Shown: positions 1-8,202, counted from the stretch's first letter. The stretch is DNA of 64,000 nt from Modestobacter sp. VKM Ac-2986 (GCF_026967795.1 NZ_JAPVBH010000006.1:124001-188000); one strand, 5' to 3'. Numbers and translations: made by a program. The notes: generated by a model from the letters alone, not told the origin.

Positions 1-375
1 GGTGCGCGAGGCGAAGCTCTGCTGCACCCGCTTCTTGGTCACGTAGGGCACCGGGCGGGCCCGGCGGGCCTGGCGCCAGAGCGAGATGGCCGCCCAGAAG
101 TGCAGCACCACCGAGGCCAGCAGGACGAGCCGGATGATCCACAGCGTCGTCTGCTCCGGCACGGCGGGCTCGCCGATCGTGCGGATCCAGTGCGAGTAGC
201 CGTTGAACTCCTCGGCTCCACCGAAGGCGTGGAGGTTGCCCACCATGTGGGCCAGCAAGTACAGGATCATGATGATCCCGGAGACCGCCATGACGGTCTT
301 CTTCACGACCGAGTTGCTGAACCGCCCGGTCTTCGGGGCCCTGCGCTGGGCCGGTTGCGTCGTCACTGTCGCCAC
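1..375 (-). CDS. sdhC: Succinate dehydrogenase cytochrome b subunit (partial)
   Basis: This is the N-terminal 125 codons of the membrane anchor of succinate dehydrogenase, which passes electrons from succinate to menaquinone; the gene runs off the left edge. The segment KKTVMAVSGIIMILYLLAHM, followed by GNLHAFGG and a WIR motif, is typical of the cytochrome b558 SdhC family, with His in the first helix as heme ligand. A second hydrophobic helix covers roughly residues 78-100. The GTG at 375 is preferred over the in-frame GTG at 384 because TACCGT (383-388) lies 7 bases upstream, as in leaderless genes. sdhA and sdhB would lie beyond the left edge. Confidence 0.88.
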   Translation of the reverse strand, partial: MATVTTQPAQRRAPKTGRFSNSVVKKTVMAVSGIIMILYLLAHMVGNLHAFGGAEEFNGYSHWIRTIGEPAVPEQTTLWIIRLVLLASVVLHFWAAISLWRQARRARPVPYVTKKRVQQSFASRT

Positions 376-382
376 GGAGGCC

Positions 383-388
383 ACGGTA
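383..388 (-). promoter_or_regulatory. Putative -10 of leaderless sdhC
   Basis: On the minus strand this reads TACCGT, 7 bases before the GTG at 375. The position and the TANNNT form match leaderless actinobacterial promoters. No -35 was identified. Confidence 0.4.
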
Positions 389-584
389 GGCCCACTCCAC
401 ACGTGACACGCAGGTGAACCCGCCGTGACGGTCGTCATGTAAGGGCGTACTTCCTCCGGCAGCTGGGCAACACCGCGAGCCGACCGGGCTGTTCCCGGCC
501 CTCCGGTGCCGTTGGACGGCCGTGTGCGCGGTGGAGGAAGATCGGCCCGCCCCGACCCGTGCAGTGCCCCGAGAGGACGACGCC

Positions 585-1199
585 GTGCCCGGACCCACCC
601 GCGGTTTCCTCGGCCGCCGACGCAGCGCCGGCGACCCCCGGCTGCCACCCGGCCAGTACGACGCCGGCTCCGACTGGCCGGTGCTGACCGCCGAGCCCAC
701 GCCGCGGATCACCCCCGAGACGTGGTCGATCACCGTCGACGGCGCGGTGGAGAACCCGACGACCTGGACCTGGGACGAGGCGCACGCGCTCCCGGGGGCC
801 GAGTACCGCGGTGACATCCACTGCGTGACGACCTGGTCGAAGTTCGACACCCACTTCGGCGGCGTCAGCGTCGACTCGCTGCTGGAGGTCGCCCGGCCGA
901 AGCCCGAGGGCCGGTTCGTCATGGAGACGGCCAAGACCGGCTACACGACCAACCTGCCGATCGAGGACGTCACCGGCGGCAAGGCGTGGCTGGTCTGGGA
1001 GTTCGACGGCAAGCCGCTCGCCGTCGAGCACGGTGGTCCGGTGCGGATGCTGGTGCCGCACCTGTACTTCTGGAAGAGCACCAAGTGGATCAGCCGGATC
1101 ACGGTCATGGAGCGCGACCAGCCCGGCTTCTGGGAGCAGAACGGCTACCACGACCGCGGCGACCCGTGGAAGCAGCAGCGTTACCAGGGCGACGCGTGA
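585..1199 (+). CDS. Sulfite-oxidase-like molybdopterin oxidoreductase
   Basis: A 204-residue protein with the molybdopterin domain of the sulfite oxidase/YedY family. Cys80 in GDIHCVTTWSKFD is the expected molybdenum ligand. The protein has no Tat signal and lacks the C-terminal dimerisation domain of true sulfite oxidases, so it is probably cytoplasmic. GTG at 585 is chosen because GAGAGG sits 8 bases upstream; an earlier in-frame ATG at 522 would add a low-complexity leader. It overlaps the next gene by four bases (GTGA), so the flavoprotein is its likely electron partner. The substrate cannot be told from sequence. Confidence 0.88.
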   Translation: MPGPTRGFLGRRRSAGDPRLPPGQYDAGSDWPVLTAEPTPRITPETWSITVDGAVENPTTWTWDEAHALPGAEYRGDIHCVTTWSKFDTHFGGVSVDSLLEVARPKPEGRFVMETAKTGYTTNLPIEDVTGGKAWLVWEFDGKPLAVEHGGPVRMLVPHLYFWKSTKWISRITVMERDQPGFWEQNGYHDRGDPWKQQRYQGDA

Positions 1200-1957
1200 G
1201 CGACCCGGGCCCGAACTCGGGCGCGACCGGCCTCACCGCCGGAGGCGGCGCACCGGCGGGCGGCTGGACGACCGCGACCGTCTCCGGCGTCCGCCGCCCG
1301 ATCCCGAGGTCGGTGGAGCTGCGCCTGGACGTGCACGACCGCGTCGACCACCTGCCCGGTCAGCACTACGTAGTCCGGCTGACCGCCGAGGACGGCTACA
1401 CCGCGCAGCGGTCCTACTCGGTGGCCTCGCCGCCGGGTGACCCGCTGGTCGAGCTGTTCGTCGAGCGGCTGGACGACGGCGAGGTGTCGACCTACCTCGC
1501 CGACGTCGTCGAGCCCGGTGACGAGCTGGAGGTGCGCGGACCGATCGGCGGCTGGTTCGTCTGGGACGGCGTCACGCCCGCGCTGCTGGTCGGCGGCGGC
1601 AGCGGCGTCGTCCCGCTGGTGGCGATGGTGCGGCACGCCCGCGACATCGGGCGGCTGGACCTGCTGCGGGTCGCGGTCTCCGCCCGCACCCTGGCCGCGC
1701 TGCCCTACGCCGACGAGCTGGCCGAGGCCGGTGCGCAGATCGTGCTGACCCGTGAGGCGCGGGGCATCCGGCCGGCGTCCCGGCTGACCGGGATGGACCT
1801 CTTCCCGCTGGTCGAGCCGGGGCAGACGGTGTTCGTGTGCGGCTCGACCGGCTTCGCCACCACGGCCACCCAGCTGCTGGTCGAGCTCGGTGTGCCGACG
1901 ACGGCGATCCGGGTGGAGCAGTTCGGCCCGTCGGCGCTGGAGCTGCCGAAGCGCTGA
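1196..1957 (+). CDS. Ferredoxin-reductase-type FAD/NAD(P)H oxidoreductase
   Basis: A 253-residue flavoprotein of the ferredoxin-NADP reductase superfamily. RSYS at residues 72-75 is the flavin-binding motif, GGGSG at 133-137 begins the NAD(P)-binding half, and VFVCGSTGF near the C-terminus is the usual nucleotide-site cysteine loop. There is no 2Fe-2S domain, so this is a minimal reductase. The start GTG overlaps the stop of the molybdenum enzyme, which implies translational coupling and a two-protein redox pair in which this subunit exchanges electrons with the molybdenum centre. The direction of electron flow is inferred, not visible. Confidence 0.88.
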   Translation: MSDPGPNSGATGLTAGGGAPAGGWTTATVSGVRRPIPRSVELRLDVHDRVDHLPGQHYVVRLTAEDGYTAQRSYSVASPPGDPLVELFVERLDDGEVSTYLADVVEPGDELEVRGPIGGWFVWDGVTPALLVGGGSGVVPLVAMVRHARDIGRLDLLRVAVSARTLAALPYADELAEAGAQIVLTREARGIRPASRLTGMDLFPLVEPGQTVFVCGSTGFATTATQLLVELGVPTTAIRVEQFGPSALELPKR

Positions 1958-1981
1958 CGGGCACCCCCTGCGGGGTGTGGG

Positions 1982-2000
1982 TAAGGACAGGCTAACCTCT
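1982..2000 (+). promoter_or_regulatory. IdeR/DtxR iron box
   Basis: TAAGGACAGGCTAACCTCT matches the actinobacterial iron-box consensus TTAGGTTAGGCTAACCTAA at 14 of 19 positions, including an unbroken AGGCTAACCT core. It lies 34 bases before the start of the iron-binding lipoprotein gene, where iron-loaded IdeR/DtxR would block transcription. Confidence 0.75.
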
Positions 2001-2033
2001 GCCGGTCAGTCGTTGATCATGAGGAGCCCGCCC

Positions 2034-3044
2034 GTGTCCCGCCCGTCCCGTCTCGCCGTCCCCCTCGCCGTGCTGGCGCTCACCGCCGGGCTCTCCGCCT
2101 GCGGCGGCAGCTCCGACGACGAGGCGGCTGCTCCGTCCGCCGCCGCCCCGTCGTCCTCGACGGCCTTCCCGGTCAGCATCGAGAACAAGTTCGGCACCAC
2201 CGAGATCCCGGCCGAGCCGCAGCGGGTGGTCACCGTCGGGTTCAACGACGAGGACTTCGTCCTGGCGCTGGGCGTCGTCCCGGTCGGCGTGCGCGACCTG
2301 ATCGGCGAGTACGACGCCCCGGCGCGGCCGTGGGCGCAGGAACAGCTCGGCGGGGCGGAGATCCCGACCGTCGGCGGCCTGGAGCTCGACCTCGAGGCCA
2401 TCGCCGCGCTGGACCCCGACCTGATCGTCGGGGTGTACTCCTACATCGACCAGCCGGTGTACGACCAGCTGTCGCAGATCGCCCCCACGCTGGCGCAGAC
2501 CGACGAGTACGCCGACGGCGCCACCCCGTGGCAGGAGCAGACGCTGCTCACCGGTGAGGCGCTGGGCCGGGAGGACCAGGCCCAGCAGCTCGTCGACGAC
2601 GTCGAGGCCCGCTTCGACGAGGCCGTCGGCGCCAACCCCGACTTCGCCGGCAAGCAGCTCTCCGTCGACCTCACCGGCGTGGGCTCGGGCCACTACCTGC
2701 TCGGCAGCGACGACCTGCGCACCCAGTTCTTCACCGGCCTCGGCTTCACCGTCCCCGAGGCCAGCACCGACGTCAGCCAGGAGCGGATGGACCTGCTCGA
2801 CACCGACCTCCTCGCGGTGAACGGCTACGACCAGGCCGAGGCCGACGCCGACACGCTGCTGTCCGCGCTCGACGTCGTCACCACCGGCCGCACCGTCCTG
2901 CTCGGCGGGTACGAGGGCGACGTCTCCGCCGCGCTCGGCTTCGGCAGCCCGCTGTCGCTGCCCTACCTGATCGAGGAGGTCGTGCCCGCGCTCGCCGCCG
3001 CCGCCGACGGCGACCCGGCCACGACGGTCACCCCGCTCAGCTAG
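2034..3044 (+). CDS. Iron-siderophore ABC transporter substrate-binding lipoprotein
   Basis: A 336-residue extracellular binding protein of the FhuD/FecB class that would capture ferric siderophores. The signal peptide ends in the lipobox LSAC with Cys23 as lipidation site, followed by an acidic/alanine-rich linker and the two-lobed metal-receptor fold (QRVVTVGFNDEDFVLALG, later DPDLIVG). GTG at 2034 is preferred over ATG at 2019 because GAGGAG lies 7 bases before it. No permease or ATPase gene is adjacent, so it must borrow a transporter encoded elsewhere. An IdeR-type box upstream indicates induction by iron starvation. Confidence 0.9.
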   Translation: MSRPSRLAVPLAVLALTAGLSACGGSSDDEAAAPSAAAPSSSTAFPVSIENKFGTTEIPAEPQRVVTVGFNDEDFVLALGVVPVGVRDLIGEYDAPARPWAQEQLGGAEIPTVGGLELDLEAIAALDPDLIVGVYSYIDQPVYDQLSQIAPTLAQTDEYADGATPWQEQTLLTGEALGREDQAQQLVDDVEARFDEAVGANPDFAGKQLSVDLTGVGSGHYLLGSDDLRTQFFTGLGFTVPEASTDVSQERMDLLDTDLLAVNGYDQAEADADTLLSALDVVTTGRTVLLGGYEGDVSAALGFGSPLSLPYLIEEVVPALAAAADGDPATTVTPLS

Positions 3045-3054
3045 TCACCGCCAC

Positions 3055-3092
3055 GGGGTCCCAGCGCTGCACGAACCGAGCGCCGGGACCCC
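3055..3092 (+). terminator. Hairpin terminator after the iron-binding lipoprotein gene
   Basis: Arms 3055-3068 and 3079-3092 form a 14-base-pair stem with one mismatch (GGGGTCCC...GGGACCCC outside) around a 10-base loop. There is no T-tract, as is usual in GC-rich actinobacteria. Confidence 0.65.
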
Positions 3093-3185
3093 ATCAGCGT
3101 GTGCGGGACGCCGTCCCGGGGGTAGCTCCGGGACGACGCGCAGTCCGAGCAGCGGACGTCGGCGTGTGCGAGCACGAGGAGCACC

Positions 3186-4010
3186 GTGGCAGTCCACGAC
3201 CAGACCGACGCCCGCAGCGAGCTCGGGGACAGCGACGGCCCGCAGGAGGACCAGCTCCAGGAGGCCTTCGACACGATCGTCAGCGAGGGCGCGCAGCGGC
3301 TGCACCGCAGCTGGCGCGAGGTGCTGACCACCGGCCTGGCCGGCGGCATCGAGGTGGCCACCGGCGTCCTGGTGCTCTTCGCCGTCTACGCCGAGACCGG
3401 CAGCCACCTGCTCGCCGGCCTGGCCTTCTCCGTCGGCTTCATCGCCCTCGCCCTGGCCCGCAGCGAGCTGTTCACCGAGGGCTTCCTGGTGCCGGTGACC
3501 GCGGTCGCCGCCGGCCGTGGGAGCACCGCGCAGCTGGGCAAGCTGTGGTCGGGCACCCTCGTGGGCAACCTGGTCGGCGGCTGGCTGTTCATGTGGCTGG
3601 TCGTGCAGGCCTTCCCCGACCTGCACGCCACCGCGATCGAGAGTGCGACCCACTTCGTCGACGCCCCGCTGGACCTGCAGTCGGCCTCGCTGGCCTTCCT
3701 CGCCGGCATCGCCATCACGCTGATGACCCGCATGCAGCACGGGACCACCTCGGACGTCGCCAAGATCGTCGCCGCGGTCGCCGGCGCCCTGGTCCTGGCC
3801 GGGCTGCAGCTGTTCCACTCGATCCTGGACTCGCTGATCGTCTTCGCCGCGCTGCACGCCGGTGCCCCGTTCGGCTACGGCGACTGGGCGGCCTGGTTCT
3901 GGTACACCACCCTGCTCAACATGGCCGGTGGCCTGTTCGTGGTCACCCTGCTGCGCCTGGTGCGCAGCAAGGACATGCTCCAGCGCGAGCGCGCAGACGC
4001 CGGGGCCTAG
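3186..4010 (+). CDS. Formate/nitrite transporter (FNT) family membrane protein
   Basis: A 274-residue inner-membrane channel of the FNT family, related to the YfdC branch. A charged N-terminus of about 45 residues is followed by hydrophobic helices including GLAFSVGFIALALARSELFT and an internally related half with FLAGIAITLMTRMQ. Members move small monovalent anions such as formate or nitrite, but the YfdC branch has no firm substrate. GTG at 3186 follows a GAGGA ribosome site. Its TAG stop shares the tetranucleotide CTAG with the stop of the convergent DUF1990 gene. Confidence 0.85.
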   Translation: MAVHDQTDARSELGDSDGPQEDQLQEAFDTIVSEGAQRLHRSWREVLTTGLAGGIEVATGVLVLFAVYAETGSHLLAGLAFSVGFIALALARSELFTEGFLVPVTAVAAGRGSTAQLGKLWSGTLVGNLVGGWLFMWLVVQAFPDLHATAIESATHFVDAPLDLQSASLAFLAGIAITLMTRMQHGTTSDVAKIVAAVAGALVLAGLQLFHSILDSLIVFAALHAGAPFGYGDWAAWFWYTTLLNMAGGLFVVTLLRLVRSKDMLQRERADAGA

Positions 4011-4552
4011 CCCGCCGCGGCCCGCCCGATCGCGGCGACGTACCGGTCCAGGGCGAGGGTCTGCACGCGCCGGCTGACCGGGGCGCCCAGCCGCGACAGC
4101 GGGGTCGCCAGCCGGGAGAAGGCCCGCAGCTCGTAGACGACCCCGCCGTCGGGACGCAGCCGGACGACGAAGGACTCCTCGCCGCTCTCCGGGTGCCCGG
4201 GCAGCGTGCCGTAGGCGAAGCCGCGGCGGTCGGGCTCGTCGACGACCCAGACCACCCGGCACGGGACGTCCAGCCCCAGCCGCGGCAGCCCGGCGGTCAT
4301 CAGGACGACGGTGCCCACGGTGCTGGCCGGCCCGTCGGCGCGGATCCGCAGCCCGGCGCCGCGCTGGGCGTCCCAGCGGAACACCGCCGCGGCCGCCCGC
4401 TCGAAGGCCTCCCGCCCGGCGCCGACCACGTGCTCGCGCTCGACCAGGTGGTAGCCGGCGGGCAGCGCGCCGGAGCGGGTGCCACCCACCTCGGGGTAGG
4501 TGAACGGGGCGTCGGCGTACTGCGCGACGGTGGCGCGGCGGAGGAGTCCCAC
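4007..4552 (-). CDS. DUF1990 family protein
   Basis: A 181-residue protein of the DUF1990 family, recognised from an N-terminal FTYPEVGGTRSGALPAGYH segment and the later RRGFAYGTLPGHPESGEESF stretch. The family has an SRPBCC-like barrel and no assigned function. GTG at 4552 is preferred because a CAGACT hexamer (4559-4564) lies 6 bases upstream; a longer in-frame form from 4618 would overlap the divergent kinase gene. It converges with the FNT gene and shares its stop tetranucleotide. Confidence 0.8.
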   Translation of the reverse strand: MGLLRRATVAQYADAPFTYPEVGGTRSGALPAGYHLVEREHVVGAGREAFERAAAAVFRWDAQRGAGLRIRADGPASTVGTVVLMTAGLPRLGLDVPCRVVWVVDEPDRRGFAYGTLPGHPESGEESFVVRLRPDGGVVYELRAFSRLATPLSRLGAPVSRRVQTLALDRYVAAIGRAAAG

Positions 4553-4558
4553 GAGCCC

Positions 4559-4564
4559 AGTCTG
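4559..4564 (-). promoter_or_regulatory. Putative -10 of leaderless DUF1990 gene
   Basis: On the minus strand this reads CAGACT, 6 bases before the GTG at 4552. It is a one-base deviation from TANNNT. Confidence 0.3.
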
Positions 4565-4579
4565 CGCGCGGCCTGCCGG

Positions 4580-4585
4580 TAGGGT
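4580..4585 (+). promoter_or_regulatory. Putative -10 of the HipA-like kinase gene
   Basis: TAGGGT lies 10 bases before the GTG at 4596, with no ribosome-binding site between them. This suggests leaderless transcription of the kinase operon. Confidence 0.4.
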
Positions 4586-4595
4586 CGGCCGCACT

Positions 4596-5453
4596 GTGCT
4601 CGCCGCCGTCTCCGCCACCCGCTACGTCACCCCGCTGCGCGAGGGTGGCTCCCTGCCCGGTCTCATGGAGGCCGACGACCTGGGCACCTACGTGGTCAAG
4701 TGGCGGGCCGCCGGCCAGGGCGTGAAGGTGCTCGCCGCCGAGGTGGTCTGCGGTGAGCTGGCCCGCCGGCTGTCGCTGCCGGTGCCCGCGCTGGTGACCG
4801 TCGACGTCGTCCCCGAGCTCGCGGTGGGGGAGCCGGACTATGAGGTGCAGGAGCTGCTGCGCAACTCCGCCGGGGTCAACCTCGGGATGGACTACCTGCC
4901 CGGGGCGCTGGACTTCGAGGCCGGGGCCGCGCGGGTCACCCCGGAGCTCGCCGGGCGGGTGCTGTGGTTCGACGCGCTCATCGGCAACGTCGACCGCTCG
5001 TGGCGCAACCCGAACATGCTCTTCTGGCACGGTCGGCTGCACCTGATCGACCACGGCGCCGCGCTGACCTTCCACCACCACTGGCCCGGTGCCCCGGCCG
5101 CGGTGACCCGCGCCTACGACGCCGCCCAGCACGCGCTGATCGAGTGTGCCCCCGACGTCCCGGCCGCCGACGCCGCGCTCGGCCGGCTGGTCACCCGGCC
5201 GCTGCTCACCGACGTCCTCGCCCAGGTGCCCGACGCGTGGCTGGAGGGTCCGAGCCCGGACGACGCCCCCGACGCCGTCCGCGAGCGCTACGTCGACCAG
5301 CTGCTGGGCCGGCTGGACGCCCGGGCCGCCTGGCTGCCCGGGGTGGTCGCCGCCGCGGCCGCCGGGGGCGCCGGCCGGGGGAGTGCCCCGCGGGGTGAGA
5401 ACCGGCCGTCCTGGCTGGGCCCGCCGCCGCCGGAGGGCGTGACGCAGCGGTGA
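4596..5453 (+). CDS. HipA-like (HipA_2) kinase family protein
   Basis: A 285-residue protein of the HipA_2 kinase family. The kinase core is intact: GTYVVKW provides the nucleotide-binding lysine, ALIGNVDRSWRNPN carries the catalytic Asp and the metal-binding Asn, and LHLIDHGAAL is the DFG-like metal-binding Asp. Unlike HipA toxins it lacks the N-terminal HipA_N domain and has no HipB-type DNA-binding partner. It overlaps the DUF3037 gene by four bases (GTGA). Its substrate is unknown. The C-terminal 25 residues are Gly/Pro rich and probably disordered. Confidence 0.82.
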   Translation: MLAAVSATRYVTPLREGGSLPGLMEADDLGTYVVKWRAAGQGVKVLAAEVVCGELARRLSLPVPALVTVDVVPELAVGEPDYEVQELLRNSAGVNLGMDYLPGALDFEAGAARVTPELAGRVLWFDALIGNVDRSWRNPNMLFWHGRLHLIDHGAALTFHHHWPGAPAAVTRAYDAAQHALIECAPDVPAADAALGRLVTRPLLTDVLAQVPDAWLEGPSPDDAPDAVRERYVDQLLGRLDARAAWLPGVVAAAAAGGAGRGSAPRGENRPSWLGPPPPEGVTQR

Positions 5454-5839
5454 GGGAGACCTTCGAGTACGCGGTGCTGCGGGTGGTGCCGCGGGTGGAG
5501 CGCGGGGAGTCGCTGAACGCCGGCGTCCTGGTCTACTGCCGTCAGCGGGACTACCTGGGCTCGCGCGTGCACCTGGACGTCGACCGGCTGCGGGCCCTCG
5601 ACCCCACCGCCGACCCCGTCGCGATCACCGCCGCGCTGCAGGCCTCGGCCGACGTCTGCGCGGCCGCGGTGGGCGTGGGGGCCGCCGGGCGGGAGGCGCT
5701 GGGCTCGCGGTTCCGCTGGCTCACCGCGCCGCGCAGCACCGTCGTCCAGCCCGGCCCGGTGCACACCGGCCTGACCGCCGACCCCGACGCCGAGGTCGAC
5801 CGCCTGCTCCGGCTGCTCGTCCTGCCCGTCACCGACTGA
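5450..5839 (+). CDS. DUF3037 family protein
   Basis: A 129-residue DUF3037 protein with the family's N-terminal FEYAVLRVVPRVERGESLN and GVLVYCR signatures. No catalytic motif is evident. Its start codon overlaps the stop of the HipA-like kinase, so the two are co-translated, and it is a plausible partner or substrate of that kinase. That relation is inference from gene order; the function of DUF3037 is not established. Confidence 0.8.
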   Translation: MRETFEYAVLRVVPRVERGESLNAGVLVYCRQRDYLGSRVHLDVDRLRALDPTADPVAITAALQASADVCAAAVGVGAAGREALGSRFRWLTAPRSTVVQPGPVHTGLTADPDAEVDRLLRLLVLPVTD

Positions 5840-5870
5840 CCCGCGCACCAGGCGTCACAGCCGACCCACA

Positions 5871-5903
5871 GATCACCCCGGGTTCACCTGCTGTTCGTGG
5901 TCG
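5871..5903 (+). promoter_or_regulatory. PHO box (three 11-base direct repeat units) before phoX
   Basis: Three tandem 11-base units read GATCACCCCGG, GTTCACCTGCT and GTTCGTGGTCG (5871, 5882, 5893). Scored against the Streptomyces PhoP unit G(G/T)TCAYYYR(G/C)G they match about 9, 10 and 7 of 11 positions. A -10-like TAGCGT at 5921-5926 places the box over the -35 region, as expected for PhoP activation under phosphate limitation. Confidence 0.65.
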
Positions 5904-5959
5904 CGGGGGCTGGCCACACCTAGCGTCGAGCGGGAAGTCACGCCGATCAGAGGACCCTC

Positions 5960-8191
5960 ATGACGGACATCGTCCCCGCTCACCGCCGCCTGCTGCTCCC
6001 GCTGCTGAACACGGTCCGGCACGGCAGTCGCAGCCACTCGACGTGCTACTACAAGTGCGGCAACGCCTGCGACTCGCAGGTCCCGAACACGACGGACAAC
6101 CCGGCCATCGGTGACGTCATCGAGGGTGCTTTCAGCCGGCGCACCCTGTTCAAGGCCGCCGGTGCCGGGGCCCTCGTGGTGGCGGCGGGTCCGCTCCGGT
6201 CCACGCCGGCGATGGCCACCGAGATGCCGACGGAGAAGTGGCGTCCGCGGCCCGACTCCGCGCTGACCTTCGAGCCGGTCGAGCAGAACCTCCTCGACGA
6301 GCTCGTCACCGCCGACGGCTACCAGTACGCCGTCGTGATGCGCTGGGGTGACCGGGTCCTGCCGAACGCGCCGGAGTTCGACGTCGACGCCCAGACGCCG
6401 GAGGCCCAGGCGATGCAGTTCGGCTACAACTGCGACTACATCGGGCTGCTGCCCCTCGACAAGAACGGCCGCCGGGCACTCCTCGTGGTCAACCACGAGT
6501 ACACCAACGAGCAGCTCATGTTCTCCGGGGTGGCCAGCGAGGACGCGCCCACCACTCCCGTGCAGAAGCGCATCGCGATGATGGCGCACGGCATCTCCGT
6601 CGTCGAGGTGCGCCGGGACGGGCGGACCGGCAGCTGGCGGCCCGACCCCGCCGGCAAGCGCAACCGGCGCATCACCACCGACACCGCGTTCGAGCTGACC
6701 GGTCCGGTCGCCGGCTCCGAGTACGTGCGCACCAGCGCCGACCTTGCGGGGCGCACCGTCCGCGGCACGCTGAACAACTGTGCCGGCGGGATGACCCCCT
6801 GGGGCACCACCCTGCACGGGGAGGAGAACTTCAACCAGTACTTCGGGGCGTCGACGGTCGTGGTCGAGAACCCGAAGGAGCCGCGGAACGCCCGGTACGG
6901 CATCTCCACGACCAAGCCCCCCGGTCGCCGGTGGGACCAGGTCGACTCCCGGTTCGACATCACCAAGGAGCCCAACGAGCCGAACCGGTTCGGCTACGTC
7001 GTGGAGCTCGACCCCTCCGACCCCACGTCCACCCCGAAGAAGCGCACGGCGCTCGGACGGTTCAAGCACGAGGGTGCGAACGTCCAGATCGCCGAGGACG
7101 GACGGGTGGTCGCGTACTCCGGTGACGACGAGCGGTTCGACTACATCTACAAGTTCGTGTCCAGGAAGCGTTACCGGCCGGGTCAGGACAAGGCCTCCCG
7201 CGCGCACAACCTGACGTTGCTGGAGGAGGGCGACCTCTACGTCGGACGCTTCACCGGCGACTCCCCGGCCGCGCAGATCGACGGCCGGGCGACGCTGCCG
7301 GCCGACGGCGAGTTCGACGGCACCGGTCAGTGGATCCCGCTGGTCAAGGACGGGAAGTCGATGGTGCCGGGCAAGTCGGTGGCCTGGGTGCTCACCTTCA
7401 CCCGACTGGCCGCCGACCGGCTGGGCAAGCAGCTGGACGCCGCCGGCGACTTCCCGGACCCGACGAAGGTCGTCGTCCTCGACCCGGCCAAGCTGCCGAC
7501 GCGGATGGACCGGCCCGAGGACATCCAGGTCAACCCGGTCAACGGTCGTGTCTATGCAGCGCTGACGAACAACTCGCAGCGCACGGTCGCCGACGAGGCG
7601 AACCCGGTGGCCACCTCCTTCGCCTTCGACGCGGCGGACAGGACCTACAAGGAGCGCGTCGGCAACCGCAACGGCCACGTGCTGGAGTGGCTGGAGACCG
7701 ACGGGATCGCCGGTGACGACTTCTACTGGCGGGTCTTCCTCGTCGCCGGTGACCCGGAGCTCCCGGGGACGTACTTCGCCGGGTACGACAAGACGCAGGT
7801 GAGCGCCCTGTCCTGCCCGGACAACCTGGAGTTCGACCCGGCCGGCAACCTGTGGATCTCCACCGACGGCAACGTGCTGTCCACGGTGAACCGGGCGGAC
7901 GGCACCTTCGCCGGGAGCAACGACGGGCTGTTCGCCGTGCCGACGGCCGGACCCGAGCGCGGGCACCTCAAGGCGTTCCTGACGGTGCCGCTGGGCGCGG
8001 AGTGCAGCGGACCCCTGATCACCTCCGACGCCCGGTCGGTCTTCGTCTCGGTGCAGCACCCGGGTGAGACGAGCGGTTCGACGCTGGACAAGCCGTCGAG
8101 CACCTGGCCGGACCGCGCGACCCGGCGGCCGTTCCCGCGCCCCAGCGTCGCGGTCGTCTTCCGCACCGACGGCGGCCGGGTCGGCAGCTGA
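5960..8191 (+). CDS. phoX: PhoX family alkaline phosphatase (DUF839), Tat-exported
   Basis: A 743-residue phosphatase of the PhoX family that releases phosphate from esters outside the cell, using calcium and iron. A twin-arginine motif SRRTLFK at residues 59-65 precedes a hydrophobic core and a likely AMA cleavage site near residue 86. Before it, the Cys motif CYYKCGNAC (29-37) also occurs in other actinobacterial PhoX proteins. Within the DUF839 domain, FGYNCDYIGLLP and LVVNHEYTNEQLMF are characteristic. The ATG at 5960 follows AGAGGA. The PHO box upstream and the 14-base-pair terminator downstream make it a single-gene unit regulated by phosphate. Confidence 0.93.
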   Translation: MTDIVPAHRRLLLPLLNTVRHGSRSHSTCYYKCGNACDSQVPNTTDNPAIGDVIEGAFSRRTLFKAAGAGALVVAAGPLRSTPAMATEMPTEKWRPRPDSALTFEPVEQNLLDELVTADGYQYAVVMRWGDRVLPNAPEFDVDAQTPEAQAMQFGYNCDYIGLLPLDKNGRRALLVVNHEYTNEQLMFSGVASEDAPTTPVQKRIAMMAHGISVVEVRRDGRTGSWRPDPAGKRNRRITTDTAFELTGPVAGSEYVRTSADLAGRTVRGTLNNCAGGMTPWGTTLHGEENFNQYFGASTVVVENPKEPRNARYGISTTKPPGRRWDQVDSRFDITKEPNEPNRFGYVVELDPSDPTSTPKKRTALGRFKHEGANVQIAEDGRVVAYSGDDERFDYIYKFVSRKRYRPGQDKASRAHNLTLLEEGDLYVGRFTGDSPAAQIDGRATLPADGEFDGTGQWIPLVKDGKSMVPGKSVAWVLTFTRLAADRLGKQLDAAGDFPDPTKVVVLDPAKLPTRMDRPEDIQVNPVNGRVYAALTNNSQRTVADEANPVATSFAFDAADRTYKERVGNRNGHVLEWLETDGIAGDDFYWRVFLVAGDPELPGTYFAGYDKTQVSALSCPDNLEFDPAGNLWISTDGNVLSTVNRADGTFAGSNDGLFAVPTAGPERGHLKAFLTVPLGAECSGPLITSDARSVFVSVQHPGETSGSTLDKPSSTWPDRATRRPFPRPSVAVVFRTDGGRVGS

Positions 8192-8202
8192 CCCGTTGAC
8201 AC

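Noticed and set aside
3045-5132. Minus-strand open frame of about 695 codons across the FNT, DUF1990 and HipA region
   Set aside because: It is opposite or out of frame to recognisable genes, has the Arg/Gly/Pro bias of GC-rich shadow frames and shows no family motif, except where it coincides with nothing conserved.
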